Shown: positions 25,825 through 33,303 of the stretch, in pieces
Position numbering within the stretch: position 1 is the first letter of the stretch
Layout: each line of letters opens with the position of its first letter
NCBI GenBank assembly: GCA_029975295.1
Contig: JARKPK010000087.1
Coordinates: 1 to 33,303, forward strand
Reading direction: 5' to 3'
From: Thermoguttaceae bacterium
GTDB taxonomy: Bacteria; Planctomycetota; Planctomycetia; Pirellulales; Thermoguttaceae
DNA: 33,303 nucleotides
The notes under the pieces: model-generated
Databases searched by the model: none
What the model was told of the DNA's origin: nothing
Seen by the model: the letters and a program-made list of their open reading frames with translations, nothing else
Translations under genes and position numbers: made by a program

Positions 25825-26493
25825 TCATCGGCCGATTCCGCGCAGCAACCTGCTTTGAGTGGCCGAAACGTCATGCACTCGACTGCTCCAATCGGCCTGC
25901 GCGCACGGGAACGCATGGGCCGGGCAATGGTCGCAGTTGCCGTGGGTTCCCTGATCGGGACGCAAGACGTGCAGCCGCCGCACCAGCGAAGTCGTTTCGG
26001 TGCCCGATGAGTCGTACGCAACCGTCTGGGCGACCGGTTCGTTCTCCACCGCCACCATCACATACCAGTTCAACCCCGGCTGGGCCATGCACTGGTTGTT
26101 CAACGCGATCACCGTGTTCTCAGCCTGTTGGTAGTTCTCGGCGGGTTCGGCCGGAGCACCCTGCGATTTCCACACGCAATTGGGCACATCGCGCGCCGAG
26201 GCCGGCTCCCACCCTTCAGGCCACCAGATCGAGGTGATCTTATACACGACCGGAGTGCATAAACGCGCGTCAGGCCAAATCCGCCCCGTCTGATCGGCAT
26301 CGACCACGACGGCCCACTGCCCGCCGGCCTGCGACGACTGGTTATGCTCGATCGCCCGACGCAGGGCCTCGAAAAGGTCGAGGGATTCGCACAGCACCTC
26401 ACCCAAAGGGCCCGGCCGCGGCGGTGCATCGTCGAGCGATTCGGGCTGCCATCCTTCCGGACGCGCCACCAAGGCAACGCGATATCGGGTCAT
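25825..26493 (-). CDS. Unknown protein with a duplicated module and a Cys-rich tail
   Basis: 222 residues. The ATG at 26493 is chosen because GGAGGAAGAG lies just upstream. No signal peptide is visible, so it is probably cytoplasmic. The protein contains two copies of a module of about 60 residues. The first is RPEGWQPES (11-19) ... LFEALRRAIEHNQ ... QWAVVVDA; the second is WPEGWEPAS (91-99) ... YQQAENTVIALNNQ ... NWYVMVAVE. Each ends in a helix followed by a beta strand. The C-terminal tail has Cys187, Cys190 and Cys197 with His184, His189 and His193 among them (GTHGNCDHCPAHAFPC), which could bind metal. I do not recognise the family. It lies 43 bp upstream of the tRNA-Leu gene on the same strand. 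Confidence 0.7.
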   Translation of the reverse strand: MTRYRVALVARPEGWQPESLDDAPPRPGPLGEVLCESLDLFEALRRAIEHNQSSQAGGQWAVVVDADQTGRIWPDARLCTPVVYKITSIWWPEGWEPASARDVPNCVWKSQGAPAEPAENYQQAENTVIALNNQCMAQPGLNWYVMVAVENEPVAQTVAYDSSGTETTSLVRRLHVLRPDQGTHGNCDHCPAHAFPCAQADWSSRVHDVSATQSRLLRGIGR

Positions 26494-26961
26494 ACGCTCT
26501 TCCTCCGGGCCCATCGTAGCATCACCCTGCCCGATGGGCAAGCAGACGGTTATTCCACCTTCTCAGCTTCACCAATCGGCGAATCTCGCCATTTCACGAA
26601 CATCGTAAGAAACCCGGAATTGCTCAGGCGAGCAAAACATGCCCTTCGGCTGCTTCGCCGGTCCGCCGGCCGTTTTCTGGACGGCCTGGGCCTTTTCAAC
26701 TTAGGCTGTCCCCAAATCGCCGCAACGGAGCAATTGTCTGCTTAGCCGCTCCGACATCTCGGCGCGCTCGCGCATTCTTCGGCGGCCGGCACGATCAGGA
26801 AAACCGCACCATTCCCTTACCGGACCGCAGATCCGAACAAAACGCCCGTCCGATCGCAGCGCGCGCTTTTCGCATTGGCTGCGGCCGAGGACGGTTTCCG
26901 CACGGAGCGCGCTGCGCCCGCGACGAGACCCCATTTGGCCGACTTTCCAGCCCGCACTGCA
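26494..26961. other. Intergenic region, no gene seen
   Basis: 468 bp between two minus-strand genes. It contains a 9-bp inverted repeat with a long loop (26856-26864 with 26907-26915) that might form part of a terminator for the LRR gene, since TTTTG follows some way downstream on the minus strand. No gene is supported. Confidence 0.45.
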
Positions 26962-28020
26962 TCAGGGCGTTTCGACCACGTCGCGGACCGTACAGGCGGG
27001 CAACAGGGTGCGCAGCCTCGCGGCCCCTGCGGGCGTCACCTTCGTGCGAGTGACATGGACTTCTTTGAGCTTCGACAGCTTGGCCAACGATTCCACACTC
27101 GCATCGGTTACGACCGTACGCCCCAAGTGGAGAAACTCCAGGTCGCTCAAGGCCGCCAACGGTGGGATCGCCGCGTCGGTGATTGCCGTGGCGTCGAGGT
27201 TCAGCCACTTCAACTTCGCCAACTTGGCCAGTTGGGTTGCCGCCGGGTCGCCGACTTGCGTGGTGTACAGATTCAACTTCACCAATGCCGGCAACGCGGC
27301 CAGTTCGGCAACGCCCGCCGATGTCACTTGCGTCTTGCTGATGTCCAAGTCAGCAAGGGCGGGAAGCTGCGCAAGGGCTTTCAGACCTTCGTTTCCCACT
27401 TGGGTGTCGCTAATCCGCAGGCGTTTCAGCTTCTTCAGGCCGGCCAGCTGCTTCAGCCCCGAATCGGTGATCTTCGTGCCGGTGAGCAGCAATTCTTCTA
27501 GGTTGGCCATCGTTCCGACGACTTCCAGCACCGCATCGTCCGCCGCGGTGTTGTCGAGTCCGAGCACTTTGAGCGATTCGAGCCCGACCAGCCGTTTGAC
27601 CCCGGCCGCCGAAACAGCGCAACCGGTCAACTTGACGCTTTTCAGCCCTCTTAATTCCGCGACTAGGGCCATGTCATCGTCGTTCAGCTTGCCGTCAACT
27701 GCCTCCAGCGCCGAAGGCTTCTCGGCCGAAGGCTTGAGCACCGCTCCTCGGGCGGTCAATCGCTCGGCCGGTGTTGCCGCCGCCGCGTCGGCCATGACAA
27801 CGCACTGCCCGATCGCATCATGATGATCGACTGCAAATGCCGCCTTGTAAGAACTCGGCCCCGACACGCAAGCGTCCGCGCGAGCCGCCTCACACTGGCC
27901 GCCCCAGCCCGTCTTGGCCAAAGGCAATAGACTTTCGCCTCGGGCTGTCGCAACGCCCAAACTCCATTCCACACCGCACAAGGCAACGAAAAACAACACG
28001 AACATTCTTTGCGAGACCAT
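26962..28020 (-). CDS. Secreted leucine-rich-repeat protein
   Basis: 352 residues. The ATG at 28020 has GGAG seven bases upstream and gives a signal peptide (MFVLFFVALCGVEWSLGVATARG). After about 75 residues without recognisable domain come roughly eight to nine leucine-rich repeats of 24 residues, for example ANLEELLLTGTKITDSGLKQLAGLKKLKRL and the following copies. They are of the bacterial type with the consensus L-x-x-L-x-L-x-x-T-x-I/V-T-D-x-G. The protein ends shortly after the last repeat. Such repeats make a binding solenoid, probably for protein partners outside the cytoplasm; no enzyme domain is attached. The gene lies 77 bp downstream of the heparinase-like gene and is probably co-transcribed with it. 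Confidence 0.85.
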   Translation of the reverse strand: MVSQRMFVLFFVALCGVEWSLGVATARGESLLPLAKTGWGGQCEAARADACVSGPSSYKAAFAVDHHDAIGQCVVMADAAAATPAERLTARGAVLKPSAEKPSALEAVDGKLNDDDMALVAELRGLKSVKLTGCAVSAAGVKRLVGLESLKVLGLDNTAADDAVLEVVGTMANLEELLLTGTKITDSGLKQLAGLKKLKRLRISDTQVGNEGLKALAQLPALADLDISKTQVTSAGVAELAALPALVKLNLYTTQVGDPAATQLAKLAKLKWLNLDATAITDAAIPPLAALSDLEFLHLGRTVVTDASVESLAKLSKLKEVHVTRTKVTPAGAARLRTLLPACTVRDVVETP

Positions 28021-28097
28021 CGAACTACTCCGTCTGCAATACTCGGGCACCGGCAATGCTTTCTTCGTTTTCTCGACCGAAGGCGGCCGTTCGCCAT

Positions 28098-29927
28098 TCA
28101 GCGTTTCGACGGCTGGCTCGGCTTGGTCGCTTGCGGCCATTTGCTCAGTTCACTGAGGGCAGGCGGTGCGATCTGGCCGGCGCTGCCGGGAGTGAACGCA
28201 ATAGCCAGCGTAGTCTTGCCCGGCCGGCGCGGCAGCCGCACAACGAGTTTAGTAACGCCGTCGTTCGTTTTTTGCGGCGCGGGGGCCTTGGCCGACGCCG
28301 TTTCGAACTTGGCCCCCGCCGGCGCAACAATCTCGGCGCGAAGCCGGGCGTCTTTGATCTTCAACTGTGCAACACTGTCTTCCAAGGTCACTTGGGCAAG
28401 GGTATGCATCTGCCAAACGACCGAATCGACCGGATCGACGATTTCATCCTGCACAAGCACCTGCCGCCGTTCGCGCAACGCCACTCCGCGCCCCACAGCC
28501 TTCGCCTGCCCCTGATAGGCGGCCGAAAGATCGGCCACCGCAAAGGCCCATTCCGGTTTGCTCTGGAACGCGACGATGGGGGCCACCGCCCGCGGCTCCT
28601 GGTTCCGACCTCCGATCAAGAGCGTGTTCTGCCCTTCCGTTGACAAGCGGTAGTACGTCCACCGCTGTTTGCCGAAATAGCCCGGCAGGTTGTAATCGTC
28701 GGCTCCCAGATCAACCGCCCACCGTTGACCGTCGGCATCGAGCACGAACATCCCCAGTTCCAAATGACTGTGGTTCGCCTTGTTGTCTCCACCCTTGAAT
28801 CCCACGTACACGGCCGATGGAGTCCAGTTGCCGCGAAGCATGGCCACATCGGCGTGGCGAAAATGACGATCGAGCGGCGCATCGGCCGGCGGAGCGCTGC
28901 GAGAGTCGAACCACCACAAGCCCTGCGGCGAGGTGCTGTGCACCACCTCGCGTTCGTGCCAACTGTACAGAGGGTTGTTGAACTTCCGTGCCAGCCAGTA
29001 CATTTGCCAGGCGCCGCCGGTGCGGTCGCCGCCATCGGCGTAGTTGAACGACAAACCCGAGGAGCCGATCATCTGTATGCGAAAGTCGCCGGTAATCGAG
29101 AAGCCGGGCGCGCCGGCCAAGCCGAAATCGTTGCCCAGGGCGCTTTCCAACGCGGCGAGCATGTAGCAGTTGTAGCTGGTGGCGTAATTCCAGTAGCCCG
29201 GTCCTTCGTCCCAAGCTCCGTCGGGCGCAAACGACGCCATGGCCCGCGGCAAGCTCCGCAGCGCAGCCGACACGATATATCCGGCCAACGCGGGCTCTTC
29301 GTCGCCCACGGCCAGCGCGCCCATCGTCATGCCGCCGTTGCAAACCTGGTTCCAATTATGGCTGCACTTGGCCCACCAACCGTCGCGCAGGTAAACCTTT
29401 TCGCCCTCGCGCAATCCCTTAACGACAATCGCCTCCCGAATTGTTTTCCGCTGCTCGGGCGTCAACTCGTGGAACAGCCAATCATAGCCGATGGCCAAAG
29501 CATTCGTCATTTCGGCTGTATCGAGGAAGTGCGACGGGTTCCAATCCTTGAATCCGGCGGCCGTCAGCATCTCGGCAATGGCCCGATCGCGGCAGCGTTT
29601 GTCGCCGTCGATCCGATACACCGTGGCCAGCGTAAATACGTGATCGAGGCATTTCCGGCTTTCGTTCAGAAGCCGTGGGCCGATGATCTTATACTCCACC
29701 TGCCGATCGCGCAGGCACCGCTCGGCATGCTGCTTCACCGCGCCGTAGTAGCGCGCCGTGGCCGGATCGGATTGAATCTGTTGTTTGAGACGAGCCAAGT
29801 CGGCGTTGGTGGCCAACAGCCGCGGGTGCTCGCGGCGCAGAGTTTTCAACGAGGTCTCGGGCGTCGGGAAGTTCGCCGGCGACGCGGCAGCGACCGTCAG
29901 GGCGAGAAAGATCGGGGCAAGGGTCAT
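28098..29927 (-). CDS. Secreted heparinase II/III-like protein
   Basis: 609 residues with a short signal peptide (MTLAPIFLALTVAAASPA). The N-terminal part (about 30-330) is an (alpha/alpha) toroid of the alginate-lyase/chondroitin AC lyase type: HPRLLATNADLARLKQQI, ALAIGYDWLFHELTPEQR, SHNWNQVCNGGMTMGALA and EGPGYWNYATSYNCYMLAAL. The C-terminal part is the heparinase II/III beta domain, with NHSHLELGMFVLDADGQRW (His386 and His388) and WAVDLGADDYNLPGYF. The paired toroid and beta-sandwich plan and length match heparinase II/III-like polysaccharide lyases, which cleave uronic-acid-containing glycans by beta-elimination. The glycan is unknown. The LRR gene follows in the same direction; the ppk gene upstream is separated by 296 bp with a hairpin. 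Confidence 0.87.
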   Translation of the reverse strand: MTLAPIFLALTVAAASPANFPTPETSLKTLRREHPRLLATNADLARLKQQIQSDPATARYYGAVKQHAERCLRDRQVEYKIIGPRLLNESRKCLDHVFTLATVYRIDGDKRCRDRAIAEMLTAAGFKDWNPSHFLDTAEMTNALAIGYDWLFHELTPEQRKTIREAIVVKGLREGEKVYLRDGWWAKCSHNWNQVCNGGMTMGALAVGDEEPALAGYIVSAALRSLPRAMASFAPDGAWDEGPGYWNYATSYNCYMLAALESALGNDFGLAGAPGFSITGDFRIQMIGSSGLSFNYADGGDRTGGAWQMYWLARKFNNPLYSWHEREVVHSTSPQGLWWFDSRSAPPADAPLDRHFRHADVAMLRGNWTPSAVYVGFKGGDNKANHSHLELGMFVLDADGQRWAVDLGADDYNLPGYFGKQRWTYYRLSTEGQNTLLIGGRNQEPRAVAPIVAFQSKPEWAFAVADLSAAYQGQAKAVGRGVALRERRQVLVQDEIVDPVDSVVWQMHTLAQVTLEDSVAQLKIKDARLRAEIVAPAGAKFETASAKAPAPQKTNDGVTKLVVRLPRRPGKTTLAIAFTPGSAGQIAPPALSELSKWPQATKPSQPSKR

Positions 29928-30078
29928 GGCGGGGCAGTCCTTGGGGTGGGGAGTGGTGTGTGAACCGGAAGAAAGCTCGGCGGCAGGCTCGGCCCGCAGC
30001 TCGCCACTGGTTGTCGATCATCGGAAGCGGTTGGGCCTCAAACGGGGCAGGCACAAGCGGATTCGCGTTCGTTCCGAA

Positions 30079-30103
30079 AGGGCGGCCGTTCGCAGACCGC
30101 CCT
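30079..30103 (-). terminator. Possible terminator of ppk
   Basis: A 7-bp GC-rich stem (30079-30085 with 30097-30103, loop 11 nt) about 120 bp after the ppk stop is followed on the minus strand by TTTC. The T-run is short. Confidence 0.4.
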
Positions 30104-30223
30104 CGTTGCATTGTTTCTCGAAGGACTGATCGCGCAGGCCGCCGGAAGCGCGATTGTTAGCGTAACCCCGACGGCGGCAGCACGCAACCGATGCAACAAC
30201 TTTCGCCTTGCCGCGAACCCGAC

Positions 30224-32344
30224 TCACTGCGAATCGCGGGGGCGTTCCAGCGGTTGAAACTGCCGCTCGGCGTGCTCGGCCGCCCGCGCCGCGGCCAGCG
30301 ATTCGCGGTAGAACTTCTCTTGAGCACGAACCTTCGGCCCCTGCCGTTCGACCGGGCGATACTGGCCATCGGGCCCGAGAACGCGAGCCTTCACGTTGTC
30401 GGCGAAGAAGGTCTCCAGGATGTTGATCGCGCGGCGCCGAAGGACAGGATCGACCAACGGAAACATCGTTTCCAACCGCTTGTGCAGGTTGCGCGTCATC
30501 AAATCGGCGCTGCTCAGATAAACCTCTTCATGGCCTCCATTGCCGAAATAGTAGATGCGAGCGTGTTCCAGGAATCGATCGACGATTGATCGCACCTCAA
30601 TCGTTTCCGAAACGCCTTTGACTCCGGGACGAAGGCAACACACCCCGCGAATATTCAGCAACACGCGAACGCCCGCCTGCGACGCCCGATACATCGCCCG
30701 AATCACCTCGGGCTCTTGCAGCGAATTGGCCTTGGCCATGATCAAACCGGGACGATCGGGGGTGGAAACCTTGATTTCCCGCTCGATCAACTCGATGATC
30801 CGCCGATGCAAACCCGTGGGAGCGATGACCAATTTCGCCCAGCCGACGGCCTCGGAATAACCGGTCAGGAGGTTGAAGAAGGCCGACGTGTCGTTGGCAA
30901 TGTCGCGGTCGGCGGTCAATAAGCCGAGATCGGAATAGAGCCGCGCGGTTCGGTCGTTGTAGTTGCCCGTCGCCAAGTGAACGTAGCGTTGAATCCGCGA
31001 ACCCTCGCGGCGGACGATCAGCAGCGCTTTGGCATGCGTCTTCAACCCGGCCACGCCGTAAATCACATGGCAACCGGCGTCCTCTAGCCGCCGCGCCCAG
31101 GTCACATTGCGCGCTTCGTCGAATCGGGCGCGCAGCTCCACGAGAACCGTCACCTCTTTCCCGTTCTCGCCGGCCCGCTGCAGCGCGCGGACAATCGGCG
31201 AGTTGCCGCTGGTGCGATAGAGGGTTTGCTTGATGGCCAGCACGCAGGGGTCTTCGGCCGCCTGTTCCAGAAGCTTGACGACCGGCTCGAAGCTCTCGTA
31301 CGGATGAAAGAGCAAGACATCGCGATCCTTGATGGCGGCCCAAAGGTCTTCGGCGCCCAACAGATCGCGCGGCGTTTGCGGCGGCCAATCGTCGCCGCGC
31401 AACTGATCGAAACCCGGCCAATGCGCCAGTTCCATCAGCAAGCCGGCGTCGTTGGCCACCGGCAATTCGTAAACCTCTTCGCTGCGCAGCTTCAGCCATC
31501 CGGCCAAGAATCGCAAGATGCGCTGGTCGGCCCCGGCCGAAATCGTCAAACGCACGGCAACCCGCCGCCTCCGCGACCGAACTGCTTGTTCCACCTTGCC
31601 CAGCAGATCGGGAGACTCGTCGTCGCTGATGATCACATCGGCATCGCGCGCAATCCGAAAAACCGCCGCCGCCAGCACCGCCCGCTCAACAAAAAGTTTG
31701 GGCAGGAACACCGTAATCACGTCTTCCAGACGAGCCAATTCCGTCCCGTCCTCGCACGGCAATTCCACCAAACGGCGAAACTGGGTGGGCACGGGAACAA
31801 CCACGATCTTGCCGTCGCCCGCGCCGTCTTCCTCCGGAGCGGCCAGCACCGCCGCCACGTGCAATTGCAGGTTGGGCAGCACCGGCGCGGGCCGAAGCTC
31901 TTCAACGGCCAGCGGCGTCAACACGGGCAGCAGTTCCTTCTGGAAGTACCCGCGCAGAAAGCGCTGATGCTCCTCGTTCCATTCGTGCGGTTCGAGCAAA
32001 CGCAGCCCATGCCGGCGCAGTCCGGAGCAACAGTTGATGATGCCGTCCGACTGCTCTTGGATCATCCGGCGCACGCGGGCATGGATGGCCGAAATCTGCT
32101 GGGCGGGGGTCATGCCCGACGGGTCGCGGCGGCGGACGCCCGAATCGCGCGCGCGGCGCAAGCCAGCCACGCGCACCAAAAAGAACTCGTCTAAGTTCGA
32201 GCTGACGATCCCGAGAAACTTCAGCCGCTCCATCAGCGGCAGTTCGGAATTCAATCCTTCACGGAGCACACGGTCGTTGAACTCGAGCCAACTGAGTTCT
32301 CGATTGATGTACAGCTTCGGGTCTTTCAGAGGATCTTTGGCCAT
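30224..32344 (-). CDS. ppk1: Polyphosphate kinase 1
   Basis: 706 residues, normal for PPK1. It reversibly transfers the gamma-phosphate of ATP to a growing polyphosphate chain. The N-terminal domain begins LYINRELSWLEFNDRVL and ERLKFLGIVSSNLDEFFLVR. The two phospholipase-D-like catalytic domains carry the phosphorylated histidine His437 in GLKTHAKALLIVRRE and the second histidine His605 in GGHEEVYLSSADLMTRNL, both at the expected places. The C-terminal 25 residues are rich in Glu, Arg and Ala. The upstream gene in the same direction is ppx, so synthesis and breakdown of polyphosphate are encoded together. The ribosome binding site is not obvious. Confidence 0.97.
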   Translation of the reverse strand: MAKDPLKDPKLYINRELSWLEFNDRVLREGLNSELPLMERLKFLGIVSSNLDEFFLVRVAGLRRARDSGVRRRDPSGMTPAQQISAIHARVRRMIQEQSDGIINCCSGLRRHGLRLLEPHEWNEEHQRFLRGYFQKELLPVLTPLAVEELRPAPVLPNLQLHVAAVLAAPEEDGAGDGKIVVVPVPTQFRRLVELPCEDGTELARLEDVITVFLPKLFVERAVLAAAVFRIARDADVIISDDESPDLLGKVEQAVRSRRRRVAVRLTISAGADQRILRFLAGWLKLRSEEVYELPVANDAGLLMELAHWPGFDQLRGDDWPPQTPRDLLGAEDLWAAIKDRDVLLFHPYESFEPVVKLLEQAAEDPCVLAIKQTLYRTSGNSPIVRALQRAGENGKEVTVLVELRARFDEARNVTWARRLEDAGCHVIYGVAGLKTHAKALLIVRREGSRIQRYVHLATGNYNDRTARLYSDLGLLTADRDIANDTSAFFNLLTGYSEAVGWAKLVIAPTGLHRRIIELIEREIKVSTPDRPGLIMAKANSLQEPEVIRAMYRASQAGVRVLLNIRGVCCLRPGVKGVSETIEVRSIVDRFLEHARIYYFGNGGHEEVYLSSADLMTRNLHKRLETMFPLVDPVLRRRAINILETFFADNVKARVLGPDGQYRPVERQGPKVRAQEKFYRESLAAARAAEHAERQFQPLERPRDSQ

Positions 32345-32532
32345 GACTTAACCGCGTATGCTTCCCATTGTCGACGCTCAGTACCGTAATGCGCCAAGGC
32401 CTGCCAACGAAAGGCCGACGAACAGAGACCGCCCCAAGAGACACTGATTGCATTTGGTCTTCTGACGAGCAATCGGCCCTCACCGCGCCCCCCAACAAAG
32501 CCCGCCGCCCGACCGCAAGGCGACGGGAGGCC

Positions 32533-33303
32533 TTACCCGGTTTCCAAGCGGATGTGCATGCCGAACACCTCGTCAAACAGATCGCTTTTGGCCGCCAGCG
32601 AGTGCTGTTCGAGCGCCAGATCGTATTCGCCCGGCACGGTCAGCACCAAGTCGTCCCCGTCGCGTTCCATCGCCATGTGCCGCATCTTTCGGGAATGGCC
32701 GCGGGCCAGCGCGTCGGCCACACGGAGCAGCGCCGCCAACTTGTTGACCACGACTCGATCGTCGCGATTCAGGGCCATGTAGGCCGCGTGCGAAGTGCGG
32801 GGAAGGCTGCGCCGATGATACCGCGCAATCTGCGAGACGATGGCAATTTCCGACCGGCTCAGTCCGAAGATTTCGGAATTGGCGATCAAATACTCGCTAT
32901 GTTTGTGATGCGAGCGATTGCTGACGAACCCGCCCACCTCGTGCAGCAGCCCGGCAACGCGAAGCAGCAGCCGATGGCGCGCATTCAATCCATGATCGCG
33001 CTGCAAAAAGTCGAAAAGCTTCACGCACAGCTCGGCCACGTTCATGCCGTGGTCGAGGTCCACACGGTATTTCTCCGCCATGGTCATGGCGGAATGAATC
33101 ACGCCGGCCAGCAGGGCTTCGTCTTCGCTGCCGGTCACCCGACGGGCCAACTCCAACAGCAGCCCATCGCGCATCGACACATGCGAAACGACAATCCGCT
33201 CCGCCTTTCCGCGATGAAGCAGCGCCTGATAGACGAGCAGCGCCGGCACGATCGTTTCCGCCTCGGCGAACGGAAGCCCGAACCGCTTGGCCAACTCGTC
33301 GGC
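32533..33303 (-). CDS. ppx: Exopolyphosphatase Ppx/GppA family, C-terminal part
   Basis: The gene runs off the right edge; about 256 C-terminal residues are present. They begin at the end of the ASKHA phosphatase part (ADELAKRFGL, ETIVPALLVYQALL, SMRDGLLLELARRV, with the typical S-x-R-[DE]-G-[LV]-L motif). They continue into an HD-like helical domain: AGLLHEVGGFVSNRSHHKHSEYLI, ARYHRRSLPRTSH and KLAALLRVADALARGHSR. This is the layout of long Ppx/GppA proteins, which hydrolyse polyphosphate ends or pppGpp. The position directly upstream of ppk1 (188-bp gap) favours exopolyphosphatase. Confidence 0.92.
   Translation of the reverse strand, partial: ADELAKRFGLPFAEAETIVPALLVYQALLHRGKAERIVVSHVSMRDGLLLELARRVTGSEDEALLAGVIHSAMTMAEKYRVDLDHGMNVAELCVKLFDFLQRDHGLNARHRLLLRVAGLLHEVGGFVSNRSHHKHSEYLIANSEIFGLSRSEIAIVSQIARYHRRSLPRTSHAAYMALNRDDRVVVNKLAALLRVADALARGHSRKMRHMAMERDGDDLVLTVPGEYDLALEQHSLAAKSDLFDEVFGMHIRLETG

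Noticed and set aside
28725-29963. Open frame of 412 codons on the plus strand
   Set aside because: Antisense to the heparinase-like gene, whose domain motifs are clear.
1-33303. CRISPR array, insertion sequence, prophage or integrated element at the tRNA-Leu gene
   Set aside because: No regularly spaced repeats, transposase, integrase, phage gene or duplicated tRNA 3' end was seen.

Overview
The window looks like chromosomal DNA from a member of the Planctomycetota, most likely a Pirellulales-type organism (inference). The grounds are its high GC content, many secreted or Tat-exported hypothetical proteins, a heparinase II/III-like protein, a ThuA-domain protein, a leucine-rich-repeat protein, a Tat-exported sugar isomerase/epimerase-like protein, a stand-alone rpsR, a long eukaryote-like IleRS and a greatly enlarged type A RNase P RNA. 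Gene order is loose, with many 200-650 bp spacers. There is no sign of a prophage, integrative element, insertion sequence, CRISPR array or rRNA operon.

Layout. 1-1744: two tandem outer-membrane beta-barrel proteins (the first only as its C-terminus), each followed by a hairpin terminator. 1961-5004: a translationally coupled pair, a secreted alpha/beta hydrolase and a Tat-exported C45-type acyltransferase/amidohydrolase. 5253-7769 (minus): a radical SAM protein and an adenylate-kinase-like kinase. 8408-9286: a Tat-exported xylose-isomerase-like TIM barrel. 9945-10352: an orphan ribbon-helix-helix (HicB-like) protein. 10394-11620 (minus): rnpB, with a clear promoter and a 280-nt extra arm, then rpsR with its own promoter and terminator. 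12055-16530 (minus): purN and ileS. 16971-22302: a secreted protein of unknown function that may be lyase-like, a small secreted protein, a ThuA protein (minus) and a GNAT acetyltransferase. 22330-25056 (minus): class II DAHP synthase and a lipoprotein SppA homologue that lacks both catalytic residues. 25701-25782 (minus): tRNA-Leu(UAG). 25825-26493 (minus): an unknown protein built from a duplicated module. 26962-29927 (minus): a heparinase II/III-like protein followed by an LRR protein. 30224-33303 (minus): ppx (partial) and ppk1.

How the genes fit together. Housekeeping functions (RNase P, S18, PurN, IleRS, DAHP synthase, polyphosphate turnover, a tRNA) are interspersed with envelope and periplasmic functions probably concerned with polysaccharide or amide breakdown. 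The most unusual items are the RNase P RNA with a large branched insertion between P2 and P4 (P19 position), the SppA-like pseudoprotease, the coupled hydrolase/C45 pair, the duplicated-module protein beside the tRNA, and an approximately 45-50-residue low-complexity insertion just before the KMSKS loop of IleRS. No compact multi-gene system of an unknown kind is evident; the novelty is in individual genes and RNAs.
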